A DNA stretch of 26,975 bases from Planctomycetia bacterium (GTDB lineage: Bacteria; Planctomycetota; Planctomycetia; Pirellulales; UBA1268): assembly GCA_009926295.1 (NCBI GenBank), contig RFPF01000010.1:1-26975 (forward strand). The letters run 5' to 3'. The position numbers and the translations under genes are program-made. The notes beneath the pieces were generated by a model. That model searched no databases, was not told the DNA's origin, and saw only the letters and a program-made list of their open reading frames with translations. This document shows, piece by piece, positions 14,763 through 22,622 of this stretch. Every line of letters begins with the position of its first letter. Positions within the stretch are counted from its first letter, which is position 1.

Positions 14763-16433
14763 TCAGTCGTTTTCCAGTAGCAGGAACGAGCGCAGCGTCT
14801 TTTCCGCGAAAAAACACCACGGATGCCCGCGGGACTGGAGCACTTTTCGGGCCCGCATCCGCGTCGCGATCGGGCCGACGCGGTCGAGCGCGGCGCGCCG
14901 CGGCCGGTCCACGTACGGCTGCAGTCGCTCGTTGACGGCGCGGATTTCGTGGCAGCGGCGGCGGGCGAGCGTGACCGTGGGGTGCGTGTCGATCCAGTGC
15001 CGCTTGCGACGCAGGAGTTCGTCGACCTCCGCGAGCCGCGCCTCCGGCTGGCCGAGGTGCCGCTCGGGGTGGAACTCCAGGTCTCGCAGCAGCCTCTGCA
15101 CCTCCGCGAGTTCCCCCTCCGGATCGGAAGCCGCGAGTTCGGGAAACACGGTGTCGAGGGGCAGCCGCAACGTGCCCGAAACGACCGCGTGCCGCGGCGG
15201 ATCACAGCCGGTGAGCTGCCGGACGATCGCGTCGGTCAGTTCGTCGTAGGCGGCGCCGCCGATCCCGTGCACGAACACGTCGGCGATCATGAGCCGGGCC
15301 AGCATCGTCGTGACGATGGCCCGCGGACGCAGCCTCAGGGAGTGCTCCTCCATCCGTGACAGGGCGTCGACCCACTTGGCAGGCGAGGTGTCCGGCGAGA
15401 TCGGAAGCTCCACGCGCACCGTCTCGAGGTCGGAGAGCGTGAGGGTGCCCGACGCGGCCACGTTGGCGAACACCCGCCGGCGCCGAGGATCCTCGCGCGA
15501 CCAGATCCACCACGGCACTTCGTACCATGGCCCCTCGCCCGGCGCCTCGGTGCGGACGGCAAGGTCGGGCATGGGCCTCCCCCTGCCGCGGACGCGGTGC
15601 GTGCGGCGGTAGCCCGCCAAAGCCGTGTTGTACGCCTCGTGGAACTGCCGGCAGTGGGCGAGCAGCCAGCCCATGAACACCATCACGGTGGGCAGCCGCA
15701 TGAGTTCGCTCACCGGCACCTCGAGCGTCTCCCAGCCGAACCGCTCCTCCAGCGAGTGTCGGGCCTGCGCGAGCGCCAGTCCGAGGCGGTGGCACTCCGC
15801 CGCCCGCTCCACCGCCAGCGGCCACCAGCGGCGCAGAATCGGATGCGGCTCGAGCGGCGCGATCAGGGCGCTGGCACGCTCGCCGAAAGAGCCGAACACG
15901 TTCGCATCGACGATCGATCGCTCTTCCCACGCCATCTCCGCGGCCGTGGCGTCGAATGGCACCGGTTCCAGATGCGCCTCGCGCGGCGTGCCCACCGGCA
16001 CCTCGACGCCCGCGCGCGCGCAGCGGTCGGTGTCGACCACGAGGTTGATCGCGGTGCCCGAGACGGCCCGGGCGTAGGCGTCGAGGGCGGCATTCTTGAG
16101 CCACACCCCCGGATGGAACAGTTCCGGCTGGTGTCCCCCCATGATGATCGGTCGGGAGATCCAGTCGGCGATGTCGCTGGGCCGCTGGGCGTCGCGGTAG
16201 CTCTGCGTGTATTCAGCCGCCACGGTGAGCACCTCGCGTCGCGTGGCGGCGACGAGTTCCCACAGCCTGAGATCCCCGATCCGGGTGTCGAAGGCGGCCC
16301 GCAGGAGTCGGTTGTTGTCGACCAGCGTCTCGATCGAGCCGGCCGGGGACGTCGCAGAGGCCTGCACCGGGGGCTCGAAGAGCCTCTCGCCCGATCGCTC
16401 GGGCGCCGTGCGGGTGCGTCGGGATGGGGGCAT
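14763..16433 (-). CDS. Uncharacterised 556-aa protein with a BshC-like N-terminal motif
   Basis: This 556-aa protein starts with ATG at 16433; no ribosome site is visible, so the exact start is open. It has no signal peptide or membrane helix and is probably cytosolic. The strongest motif is GGHQPELFHPGVWLKN (99-114) followed by INLVVDTD (129-136). This recalls the TGQQPGLFTGPLYTxxK and VPVFWIAxEDHD motifs of BshC, the putative cysteine ligase of bacillithiol synthesis. Further on, LRPRAIVTTMLARLMIADVF and HGIGGAAYDELTDAIVRQL (about 410-445) look like the second conserved part of a Rossmann-like family that recurs in planctomycetes. The similarity is too weak to assign the BshC reaction. It lies 17 nt downstream of the glycosyltransferase and upstream of the acetyltransferase in one - strand run. 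Confidence 0.75.
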   Translation of the reverse strand: MPPSRRTRTAPERSGERLFEPPVQASATSPAGSIETLVDNNRLLRAAFDTRIGDLRLWELVAATRREVLTVAAEYTQSYRDAQRPSDIADWISRPIIMGGHQPELFHPGVWLKNAALDAYARAVSGTAINLVVDTDRCARAGVEVPVGTPREAHLEPVPFDATAAEMAWEERSIVDANVFGSFGERASALIAPLEPHPILRRWWPLAVERAAECHRLGLALAQARHSLEERFGWETLEVPVSELMRLPTVMVFMGWLLAHCRQFHEAYNTALAGYRRTHRVRGRGRPMPDLAVRTEAPGEGPWYEVPWWIWSREDPRRRRVFANVAASGTLTLSDLETVRVELPISPDTSPAKWVDALSRMEEHSLRLRPRAIVTTMLARLMIADVFVHGIGGAAYDELTDAIVRQLTGCDPPRHAVVSGTLRLPLDTVFPELAASDPEGELAEVQRLLRDLEFHPERHLGQPEARLAEVDELLRRKRHWIDTHPTVTLARRRCHEIRAVNERLQPYVDRPRRAALDRVGPIATRMRARKVLQSRGHPWCFFAEKTLRSFLLLEND

Positions 16434-16450
16434 GGGGCGGTCGGTCGCGG

Positions 16451-17173
16451 TCAGGTCGCCGCGCCCGCGGCGGCGGCCACGGCCGACTCCGCGCGATCGA
16501 GCACGCGGCGGTAGTAGGCCAGACGCGTCGCGGCATCGTCCAGTGCGCCCCCGAAACTCCGCGCCAGATCGAGATAGACCAGCGGCACAGGAAGTTCGAC
16601 GACCGTGAGCCCGGCGGCGGCCGCCTGCACCCAGACCTCGAGCGGCATCGCGTAGCCGGTCTCGGTGGGCCGCAGCCGCTCGAGCGCCCGGCGGGAGTAG
16701 GCCTTGAAGCCGCAGAACGCGTCGGTGAGCGCGAGACCGAGCCGGGAGTTGATCTCCGCCGTGATCTCGGCATTGATCCTTCGGCGGGCGACCGGCGGGG
16801 CGGTGTCACCGGGAAAACTCGCGAGATAGCGGCTGCCGCTCACGATGTCGGCCCGTCGTTCCGTGAGCGCGGCCGTAAAGTCGGGGATCAGCCGGGGCTG
16901 GTGCTGGCCGTCACAGTCGATCGTCACGAGGCCGTCCCAGCCGCCGTCGCGGGCCGTCTGAAACGCCGTCGCCAGCGCCGCGCCGTAGCCCCTGTTTTCC
17001 GCATGCCGCACGACGCGCACGTCGCCCCGCTCGCGAAGCAGATCGGCCGTGCCGTCGGTCGAGCCGTCGTCCACGACGAGCACGTCCGGCGCGAACCGCA
17101 GCACCTCGTCGAGCACGCCGGCGACGTGGGCGGCCTCGTTGTAGACGGGCAGGGCGGTCAGGATGCGCTTCAC
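16451..17173 (-). CDS. Glycosyltransferase family 2 (dolichol-phosphate-mannosyltransferase-like)
   Basis: This 240-aa protein starts with GTG at 17173. It has a GT-A fold: LPVYNEAAHV (8-17), the nucleotide-binding VVDDGSTDGT (33-42), HAENRGYGAAL (57-67), the metal-binding DCDGQH (86-91), GSRY (113-116) and DAFCGFKAYSRRA (151-163). This is the DPM1/undecaprenyl-phosphate glycosyltransferase subgroup, which moves a sugar from a nucleotide donor to a polyprenyl phosphate or directly to a glycan. No C-terminal membrane helices are present, so it acts as a peripheral cytoplasmic enzyme. It lies between the Nif3-family gene (63 nt upstream) and the unknown 556-aa gene. The donor and acceptor cannot be told from sequence. 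Confidence 0.92.
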   Translation of the reverse strand: MKRILTALPVYNEAAHVAGVLDEVLRFAPDVLVVDDGSTDGTADLLRERGDVRVVRHAENRGYGAALATAFQTARDGGWDGLVTIDCDGQHQPRLIPDFTAALTERRADIVSGSRYLASFPGDTAPPVARRRINAEITAEINSRLGLALTDAFCGFKAYSRRALERLRPTETGYAMPLEVWVQAAAAGLTVVELPVPLVYLDLARSFGGALDDAATRLAYYRRVLDRAESAVAAAAGAAT

Positions 17174-17236
17174 GGGGATCCGCCCAGGCCGCGGGAAATC
17201 GAACGCCCTGTAAGTGTAGAAGCGAAAACCCGCCGA

Positions 17237-18031
17237 TCAAATCGCCTGCCAGACGAGCGGGTCGGTGTCGGCTTCGCTCGGCCGCCACTCGAGCCCAGGC
17301 AGCGCCTCCGCGAGGCGGCGGCCGAGGACGTCCATCGAGAATCGTTCGCTGGCATGGTGGCCGACCGCGATCACGGCAAGCCCGTGGGCGACCGCGGCGA
17401 GGGCGTCGTGGAGCCTGAGTTCACCGGTCAAAAACGTGGTGCACTGCGCCCGCGCGACGTCGGCCACGAGATCCGCGCCGGAGCCGCAGACGATTCCGAC
17501 CCGTCCCGCGTCCCGATCCGCGGGGCCCGCCAACTGCACCACCGCGACCCCGAGGGCCGCGCCGGCCCGCCGCGCGAGTGTGCCGACCGTGACGCCCGCC
17601 GGCGCCGACCCGGCCCGGCCCACACCGGCGAGCGGGGAGATCGCGTCGGGCACCAGGGGCACGACCCGCTCCAACCGGAGCAACGCGGCGAGTTGGTCGT
17701 TGATGCCGCCGGCGGCGGAGTCCCACGCGGTGTGGCCGCTCCACACGCCGATTCCTGCACCCACGAGTTCCAGCAGCGCGCGGCCGGTGTCGGAATCGGT
17801 CGTGAGTCGCGGCACCGGGCGAAACGGCAGCGGATGATGCGCCACGACGAGATCGACGCCGGAGCGGGCGGCCTCGGCGGCCACCGCCGGCGTGAGCGTG
17901 AGGCAGGTCATCACCCGGGCCACTTCCGTTCGCCGCGGCGCGACGAGCAGGCCGACCGTGTCCCAGTCGGCGGCCAGCCGTAGCGGCGCGAGCCTTTCGA
18001 GTTCGGCGGTCACGTGATCGAGTGGATGCAT
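17237..18031 (-). CDS. Nif3-like dinuclear metal centre protein
   Basis: This 264-aa protein starts with ATG at 18031. An open frame continues upstream through the divergent gene, but the family starts here. Family signatures are DWDTVGLLV (22-30), the metal ligands VVAHHPLPF (H65, H66), SGHTAWDSAAGGINDQLA (H100, D104) and the C-terminal GHHASERF (H225/H226, E229). Nif3/YbgI/DUF34 proteins form toroidal hexamers with two metals per subunit. They are near universal, and bacterial members have been linked to GTP cyclohydrolase-like activity and metal handling, but the role is unsettled. The gene is divergent from the isomerase-like gene at 18083, with only 51 nt between the starts; that gap contains an AT-richer gatacaat that could be part of a -10 box for the + strand gene. 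Confidence 0.93.
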   Translation of the reverse strand: MHPLDHVTAELERLAPLRLAADWDTVGLLVAPRRTEVARVMTCLTLTPAVAAEAARSGVDLVVAHHPLPFRPVPRLTTDSDTGRALLELVGAGIGVWSGHTAWDSAAGGINDQLAALLRLERVVPLVPDAISPLAGVGRAGSAPAGVTVGTLARRAGAALGVAVVQLAGPADRDAGRVGIVCGSGADLVADVARAQCTTFLTGELRLHDALAAVAHGLAVIAVGHHASERFSMDVLGRRLAEALPGLEWRPSEADTDPLVWQAI

Positions 18032-18082
18032 CTCCGGCAGGATACAATCCGCGACGATCCTCGGCGACCGGACTCCCGACCC

Positions 18083-18880
18083 ATGGAAACCTCCCGTTTG
18101 AGCGTGCCTGCGATCGCGCTCGCGCGCGATCTGCGGACGGCCTTTCGCAAGGCCCGTGAACTCGGGCTGACCGGCGTGGAACTCGACCTGCGCTCGGGCG
18201 TTCCCGCGGAGCACTTGTCGCAGAGCGGCATTCGGCAGATCCGCACGTGGCTGGCCGACGAGGGGCTCGTCGTGGCGGCGACCGCGTTTCCCACCCGCGG
18301 CGGCTATGCCGACGCCGAACGGCTCGAGGGCCGGATCGCCGCGACGAAGTCGGCGCTCGAGGTGGCCCATGCGATCGGGGCGGGCATCGTGCTCAACCAC
18401 GTGGGCGACATTCCGCCGCCCACCCCGGCCGAGGGCCCCGTCGATCCACGCTGGCGGCTGCTCGTGGACGTGCTCGGCGATCTTGCCGTGTGGGGCGACC
18501 GCGTGGGCGCGACACTCTGCGTGGAGGCCGGGCGTTCGAGCCCGGAGGATCTCGTCCGCCTGCTCGCGGCCCTGCCTGAGGGCGGCATCGCGTGCCACGT
18601 CGTCACCGGCTCGCTCGTGGTGCACGGCCACGACCCCGTCGCCGCCGTCGAGATGCTCGCCGGCCACATCGGTCATGTGCACGCGACCGACGCGATCCGG
18701 GGTGCGTTCAAGGGCCGTGGCCGGGCGGTGATCCTGGGCACCGGGGAGGTCGATCTGCCAAGCGTGCTCGCCACGCTCGAGGAGCGCGGGTACCGCGGCT
18801 GGATCGGCCTCGAACCCGTCGACGGCTTCCAGGCGGAAGCCGAACTTACCGCCGCGGTCACGAGCTTGCAGGCGCTGTGA
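18083..18880 (+). CDS. Sugar phosphate isomerase/epimerase-like TIM-barrel protein
   Basis: This 265-aa protein uses ATG at 18083; an earlier in-frame ATG at 18014 would overlap the divergent gene's start. It has the xylose-isomerase-like TIM-barrel (AP_endonuc_2) pattern: LGLTGVELDLR (28-37, E33), IVLNHVGD (102-109), LCVEAGRSS (145-153, E148), GHVHATDA (197-204, with H198, H200 and D203) and IGLEPVDGF (241-249, E244). These glutamates and histidines are the usual divalent-metal ligands of the family. It probably isomerises or epimerises a sugar or sugar acid in the cytoplasm. Planctomycetes encode many such proteins; the substrate is unknown. The gene is followed by the second copy of the 31-nt palindromic repeat. 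Confidence 0.85.
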   Translation: METSRLSVPAIALARDLRTAFRKARELGLTGVELDLRSGVPAEHLSQSGIRQIRTWLADEGLVVAATAFPTRGGYADAERLEGRIAATKSALEVAHAIGAGIVLNHVGDIPPPTPAEGPVDPRWRLLVDVLGDLAVWGDRVGATLCVEAGRSSPEDLVRLLAALPEGGIACHVVTGSLVVHGHDPVAAVEMLAGHIGHVHATDAIRGAFKGRGRAVILGTGEVDLPSVLATLEERGYRGWIGLEPVDGFQAEAELTAAVTSLQAL

Positions 18881-18904
18881 GGTTGCATCAGTTGTTCAGC
18901 CTGG

Positions 18905-18935
18905 ACTCACCCAAGCCGGCTTGGGGCTCCCCATA
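18905..18935 (+). repeat. 31-nt palindromic repeat, copy 2
   Basis: 29 of 31 bases match 2133-2163 in the same orientation. This copy contains the perfect 16-nt palindrome CCCAAGCCGGCTTGGG (18910-18925), followed by GCTCCCCATA. It starts 24 nt after the stop of the isomerase-like gene and ends 49 nt before the start of the cysteine-rich gene. As in copy 1, it follows the 3' end of a + strand gene. Confidence 0.75.
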
Positions 18936-18984
18936 AGTTTTGGGCTACTGGTATGCAGCGCGGGCCAGGGATAGTCTCTATTTC

Positions 18985-19617
18985 ATGCGGCGCGACACGT
19001 TTCTTCGCCGGGCGACGATCTGGCTGGCCACGGTCGGCTATGCGGTGGTCGCGTCGGGCCTGCCGCTGCCGCTCGGTGGCATGCTGCCCGCGAGCCCTGA
19101 GTCGGCCGCGGCCAAGCGGCTGGCAGGCAAGGATCGGTCGCGGCCGTTTCCGTGCATGGACAAGCCGTGTGGCTGCGCTACGGCGGAGCAGTGCTTTTCC
19201 AACTGCTGCTGCAACACGCCCACCGAGCTGCTCGCCTGGGCCAAGGCACACCGCGTCGAGCCGGGCCTGATTGCGGCGCTCGCGCGGCGCGCGGCGGCGG
19301 CCGAGACACCCGCGCCCACCTCGTGCTGTGCGGTGAAGCGGCAGGCCGCCTGTTGCACGGAGCCGCCTGTGGAAGCCCCGCATCAGCCGGCCGACTCCGC
19401 CGCTGAGCCCGTGTCGCGACGCACGGTCGTCCTCTCGTCGATGCTCGCCTGCGGAGGCATCGTGTCGCAGTGGCTGGCGATCGGCGGGGCGCTGCCGCCG
19501 CCGCCCGTCGTGGCGATGGTCGTTGTGACGCCGCTCGTCGAGCCGTGGGCCGACGGCGACGACGTCTGTCGGGCGGAGCGGCTGAAGCCCGACGCTCCTC
19601 CTCCGCGGGTGGCCTGA
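18985..19617 (+). CDS. Cysteine-rich membrane or exported protein, function unknown
   Basis: This 210-aa product starts with ATG at 18985; the frame also has a TTG at 18940, but the ATG gives a normal export-type N-terminus (RRDTFLRRATIWLATVGYAVVASG). The striking part is a cysteine cluster at 57-76 (C57, C62, C64, C70, C74, C75, C76), containing PCMDKPCGCATAEQC and NCCCN, followed by TELLAWAKAHRVEP. Two further CC pairs lie at 114-115 and 123-124, and single cysteines at 156 and 195. A second hydrophobic segment spans about 148-183. I recall similar CxxxPCGC proteins as hypotheticals in planctomycetes but know no function. Metal binding or disulfide-rich periplasmic structure is plausible. 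Confidence 0.75.
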   Translation: MRRDTFLRRATIWLATVGYAVVASGLPLPLGGMLPASPESAAAKRLAGKDRSRPFPCMDKPCGCATAEQCFSNCCCNTPTELLAWAKAHRVEPGLIAALARRAAAAETPAPTSCCAVKRQAACCTEPPVEAPHQPADSAAEPVSRRTVVLSSMLACGGIVSQWLAIGGALPPPPVVAMVVVTPLVEPWADGDDVCRAERLKPDAPPPRVA

Positions 19618-19736
19618 GCCGGCGCGTCGCGCCGCTCGAGAGCCGGTCTTTCGCCAGCGTCCGTCGTGGTGCCGCGCCGTGCGCACCGCGGATGCACGAG
19701 GCCGTGCGCTTCCCCATCCACGCCGAGGAGCCTTTC

Positions 19737-20840
19737 ATGTCCATGGATCCCGTGCCGCGTGCGCGCGCGGCGTTCAGTCTGGTCGAGTTGTTGGTCGTGA
19801 TCGCCATCATCGGCGTGCTCGTCGGCCTCCTGCTGCCGGCCGTCCAGGCGGCGCGGGAGTCGGCCCGGCGGAACTCCTGTGCGAGCAACCTGCGGCAGTT
19901 CGGGCTCGCGCTCCTCAACTACGAGTCGAGCCGGGGGCACTTCCCGGCGACGGACGCACGGGGAAGCACGACGGTGTCGGCGACGGCCACGGGCGGGTGG
20001 TCGCTCCACGCGCGGCTGCTGCCATACGCCGAGCAGGCGACGCTGGCCGACCGCTTCGACCTCACAAAGGCCGCGTTCACCGGGAATTTCGCCGCGCAGA
20101 CACCGGCCGCCGCGTTTGCAGCGCTGTTCGCCACGCCGATCCCCCTGCTCTTGTGCCCCAGCGATCCCGCTCCGACGGTGCAGGCGGCGAACGGCTTCCA
20201 GTACGGCGGCAACAACTACATGGTGAGTTTCGGCAGCGCGACCGCCGACGGGGCGGGCCGCTGCTTCTGGAACTTTGGCCAGCCGACCGACGGCATCGTC
20301 TACGAGAACTCGAAGGTGAGGATGCGGCACGTCAGCGACGGGTTGTCGAAGACGGTGATCGCGAGCGAGGCGGTGCGGAGCATCACCGCGGTGAGCGATC
20401 CCGTGACGTTTCCGGCCGGATCACCCCCGCCGCACCCGTATCAGTACACGCTCAACGCTTCGACCGGCTGGAACTCCAACACGCTGGTCGGCCCCGCGGG
20501 CTCGACACCCACCACTGTGGCGGTCGACGCCATCGTGGCGAACTGGCAGTCGATCACGACCTGGCGGGGAGCGTCGAGCGCCGCGATGCGGGGGCGGGGC
20601 CTCTCCTGGGCGGCCACGACGCAGGGCAACAGCCTCACGAACGGGTTCCTGACCCCCAACAGCACCATCCCCGACTACGTCGTCCACTGGTCGGGCTTCT
20701 TCGGGCCGAAGAGCCATCACCGCGGCGGCGCGAACGTGCTTTTTGGCGACGGCAGGGTCGTGTTCCTCGGCGAGGAGATCGAGGCGACGCTGCACCGCGG
20801 CCTGCACAGCATCAACGGCGGAGAGGTGGTGTCGAACTAG
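19737..20840 (+). CDS. DUF1559 domain-containing prepilin-like protein
   Basis: This 367-aa product starts with ATG at 19737, preceded by GAGGAG 6 nt upstream. It has a type IV prepilin-like N-terminus: a short basic leader, then FSLVELLVVIAIIGVLVGLL, with predicted cleavage between A12 and F13 and the conserved Glu at +5 (E17). The usual -1 residue is Gly; here it is Ala. The helix is followed by LLPAVQAARESARRNSCASNLRQFG, the standard DUF1559 block. The C-terminus has SHHRGGANVLFGDGRVVFL, the conserved H-GG-N-DG motif. DUF1559 proteins exist in dozens of copies per planctomycete genome and are thought to be surface or pseudopilin-like structural proteins; the exact role is unknown. It is probably transcribed with or after the cysteine-rich gene (119 nt gap). 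Confidence 0.95.
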   Translation: MSMDPVPRARAAFSLVELLVVIAIIGVLVGLLLPAVQAARESARRNSCASNLRQFGLALLNYESSRGHFPATDARGSTTVSATATGGWSLHARLLPYAEQATLADRFDLTKAAFTGNFAAQTPAAAFAALFATPIPLLLCPSDPAPTVQAANGFQYGGNNYMVSFGSATADGAGRCFWNFGQPTDGIVYENSKVRMRHVSDGLSKTVIASEAVRSITAVSDPVTFPAGSPPPHPYQYTLNASTGWNSNTLVGPAGSTPTTVAVDAIVANWQSITTWRGASSAAMRGRGLSWAATTQGNSLTNGFLTPNSTIPDYVVHWSGFFGPKSHHRGGANVLFGDGRVVFLGEEIEATLHRGLHSINGGEVVSN

Positions 20841-20847
20841 GAGAAGA

Positions 20848-20895
20848 GCGTGGGCGTCGCCACGCGTGCGGCGCTCCCGGGGAGGCCGCCCACGC
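20848..20895. terminator. Inverted repeat between convergent genes
   Basis: GCGTGGGCG at 20848-20856 and CGCCCACGC at 20887-20895 are perfect 9-bp complements separated by 30 nt; GCGTGG can alternatively pair with CCACGC at 20859-20864. It lies in the 63-nt gap between the convergent DUF1559 and coiled-coil genes, so it may act as a bidirectional terminator or RNA end-stabiliser. There is no T-tract. Confidence 0.4.
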
Positions 20896-20903
20896 CGCGG
20901 GGC

Positions 20904-21620
20904 TCACTGCGGCGGCGGGGCGTCGGCGGCGGGCTGCTCGGGCTCTTGCGGGGCAGGCTCTCGTTGGCCAGGGGGCGGCGCGGGAATCGCCGCCCGCTCC
21001 GCCTCGAGCTTCTTGGCGAGCGCCGCGAACTGGCCGTCGAGCCGCGTCTTCAGATTCGCCATCTCGGCGTCGAGCTTCGCCATCTCGCCGTCGATCCGCT
21101 TTCCGGTCGCGGCCAGGAGCTTTTCCACCTCCGCGGCCGACTGCCGCTCGATCCGCCTCATCTCCGCCTCGATCTTCGCGAGCGTCTCCTTCTGCCGCGC
21201 GTCGGCCGCTGCGGCGAGCTTCTGCGACTCGCCGGCCAGAGAGGCGTCGATGTCGCGCTGTTCCTTGTCAAATCTCGCGTCGAGGGCGGCGGCTTGCGTC
21301 TCGAGCGCCTTGTCGATACGGGCATCCAGCTCGGCGGCCTCCTGATCGAAGAGATTTTCGAGTTCGGCCGCATCGGCCTTCGTCTGCTCGGCGAGTGTCG
21401 CCGCCTCGGCGGCGACCCGCGCCTCGAGGGCCGCTTCGAGATCATGCTTTGCGGCATCGACGCGGACATGCACCTTGTGCGTAACGTCGCGGGAGAGCTG
21501 GGCGTAGAGTTCTGCCCGTCGTTTCTCCCAGACCTGTCGAAACGGCCAGGCGGCGGCGGCATCGCTCACCGCCGCCGCGCCCAGGAGGCCCGCGAGAAGG
21601 AGGCTTGTGATCGTGCGCAT
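20904..21620 (-). CDS. Periplasmic coiled-coil protein
   Basis: This 238-aa product starts with ATG at 21620, preceded by GAGGA about 8 nt upstream. It has a signal peptide (RTITSLLLAGLLGAAAVSDAAA, cleavage near residue 23). Residues about 35-210 are rich in Ala, Glu, Lys, Asp and Leu with heptad-like spacing, as in LDARIDKALETQAAALDARF and EAEMRRIERQSAAEVEKLL. This predicts a long alpha-helical coiled coil. The last 27 residues are a Pro/Gln/Ala-rich tail. No family is recognisable beyond the coiled coil. A structural or spacer role in the periplasm is likely. The frame is open upstream to a GTG that overlaps the rsmE stop (GTGA at 21818), but the signal peptide favours the ATG. Confidence 0.8.
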   Translation of the reverse strand: MRTITSLLLAGLLGAAAVSDAAAAWPFRQVWEKRRAELYAQLSRDVTHKVHVRVDAAKHDLEAALEARVAAEAATLAEQTKADAAELENLFDQEAAELDARIDKALETQAAALDARFDKEQRDIDASLAGESQKLAAAADARQKETLAKIEAEMRRIERQSAAEVEKLLAATGKRIDGEMAKLDAEMANLKTRLDGQFAALAKKLEAERAAIPAPPPGQREPAPQEPEQPAADAPPPQ

Positions 21621-21776
21621 GTCTCTGTCCTCGTCGTGACCGACGCTCCGCGACGACACCCTGCAACGACTGGTTTCGGCGAACCATCCACCGGGCCCGC
21701 GATGCCGCGAGGCGGGGTGGCGAACCTTGCCGGAATCCCCGACCTTCGCCCCGGCGACCTTCCGCAGGCGGACGCA

Positions 21777-21804
21777 GCGGGCCAGTCTCCGCTGGTTGGC
21801 CCGC
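21777..21804 (-). terminator. Hairpin just downstream of rsmE
   Basis: GCGGGCCA (21777-21784) and TGGCCCGC (21797-21804) form a perfect 8-bp stem with a 12-nt loop, 10 nt beyond the rsmE stop. No U-tract follows in the direction of transcription. It may be a Rho-type terminator element or a processing site between rsmE and the coiled-coil gene. Confidence 0.35.
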
Positions 21805-21814
21805 TTGCCCGTCT

Positions 21815-22546
21815 TCACGCGCCGCTTGCCCGGGGAGCCGGACCCGCATGGGCCGCCCAGACCGCAGCGGCGACTGCGACGGCCGCCGTCTCGATCCGGA
21901 GGATGTGTGGCGCAAGCACGAGGCGGTGGCAGCCGGCAGCCTCCGCCGCGGCGATCTCCCCGGTCGTGAATCCGCCCTCCGGGCCCACGAGCGCGAGCAT
22001 CGGTCCGGCGTGCGATCCCACGAGCGATCCCGCGGCCCTGCCCGCCGGGTCGGCGACGATCCCGAGCGTCGTCGCATCGAGGCCACCGAGCACCGCCGCC
22101 ACGGTCTGCGGCGGCGCGATTTCCATGAGCGTGTTTCGCCCGCATTGCTTGCACGCCTCGACGACCCCGCGGCTGAGCCGGTCGAGCGCGCCCGGTGTCG
22201 CCTCGGCGACCCCGCGGGTCGTGACGAGCGGCACGAGGCGGGCGCAGCCGAGTTCCGTGAGTTTTTCCACCAGCCATTTCTGCCGATCGCCCTTGGGAAG
22301 CGCCACCGCGAGCGTGAGGAGCGCCGGCGCGGCGGCCGCCTCCTGCGGCGGGCCGACCTCGAGCCCCACCCGGTCGCGGCCGATGGTCGTGACCCGCGCG
22401 GGCCAGGCGCGGCCGCAGCCATCGAACACCTCGACGGCGTCACCGACCCTGGCGCGGAGCACGCGGACGAGATGCCGGGCCTCGTCACCGACGAGTTCGC
22501 AGCGGCCGTCGGCGGGAGGCGAGGCGAGAAAGAAGCGGTCGCTCAT
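21815..22546 (-). CDS. rsmE: 16S rRNA (uracil1498-N3)-methyltransferase RsmE
   Basis: This 243-aa SPOUT-class methyltransferase starts with ATG at 22546; an in-frame start further upstream would overlap the promoter of the divergent gene. The N-terminal PUA-like domain has DRFFLASPP and HLVRVLRARVGDAVEVFDG (about 25-43). The catalytic part carries EKLTELGCARLVPLVT (95-109), EACKQCGR (130-137), LVGPEGGFTTGE (186-197) and the knot motif LAPHILRIETA (211-221). The last usually reads LGxRILRtETA, so Gly-to-Ala and Arg-to-His changes are present but the key ILRxETA is kept. It methylates U1498 of 16S rRNA using S-adenosylmethionine. It is divergent from the AAA ATPase gene (76-nt gap). Confidence 0.95.
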   Translation of the reverse strand: MSDRFFLASPPADGRCELVGDEARHLVRVLRARVGDAVEVFDGCGRAWPARVTTIGRDRVGLEVGPPQEAAAAPALLTLAVALPKGDRQKWLVEKLTELGCARLVPLVTTRGVAEATPGALDRLSRGVVEACKQCGRNTLMEIAPPQTVAAVLGGLDATTLGIVADPAGRAAGSLVGSHAGPMLALVGPEGGFTTGEIAAAEAAGCHRLVLAPHILRIETAAVAVAAAVWAAHAGPAPRASGA

Positions 22547-22622
22547 GCTGAGGCGGGAAGGCCTGTTTTCAGGGACGCATTTCGTCCTGACCCGGAGCGT
22601 CGCTCCGGCTAGACTCCGCGCC

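Noticed and set aside
20850..22622. 590-codon + strand open frame before the AAA ATPase
   Set aside because: It is antisense to the coiled-coil gene and rsmE, is Arg/Gly/Leu-rich as expected for a shadow, and the ATPase family start is at 22623.
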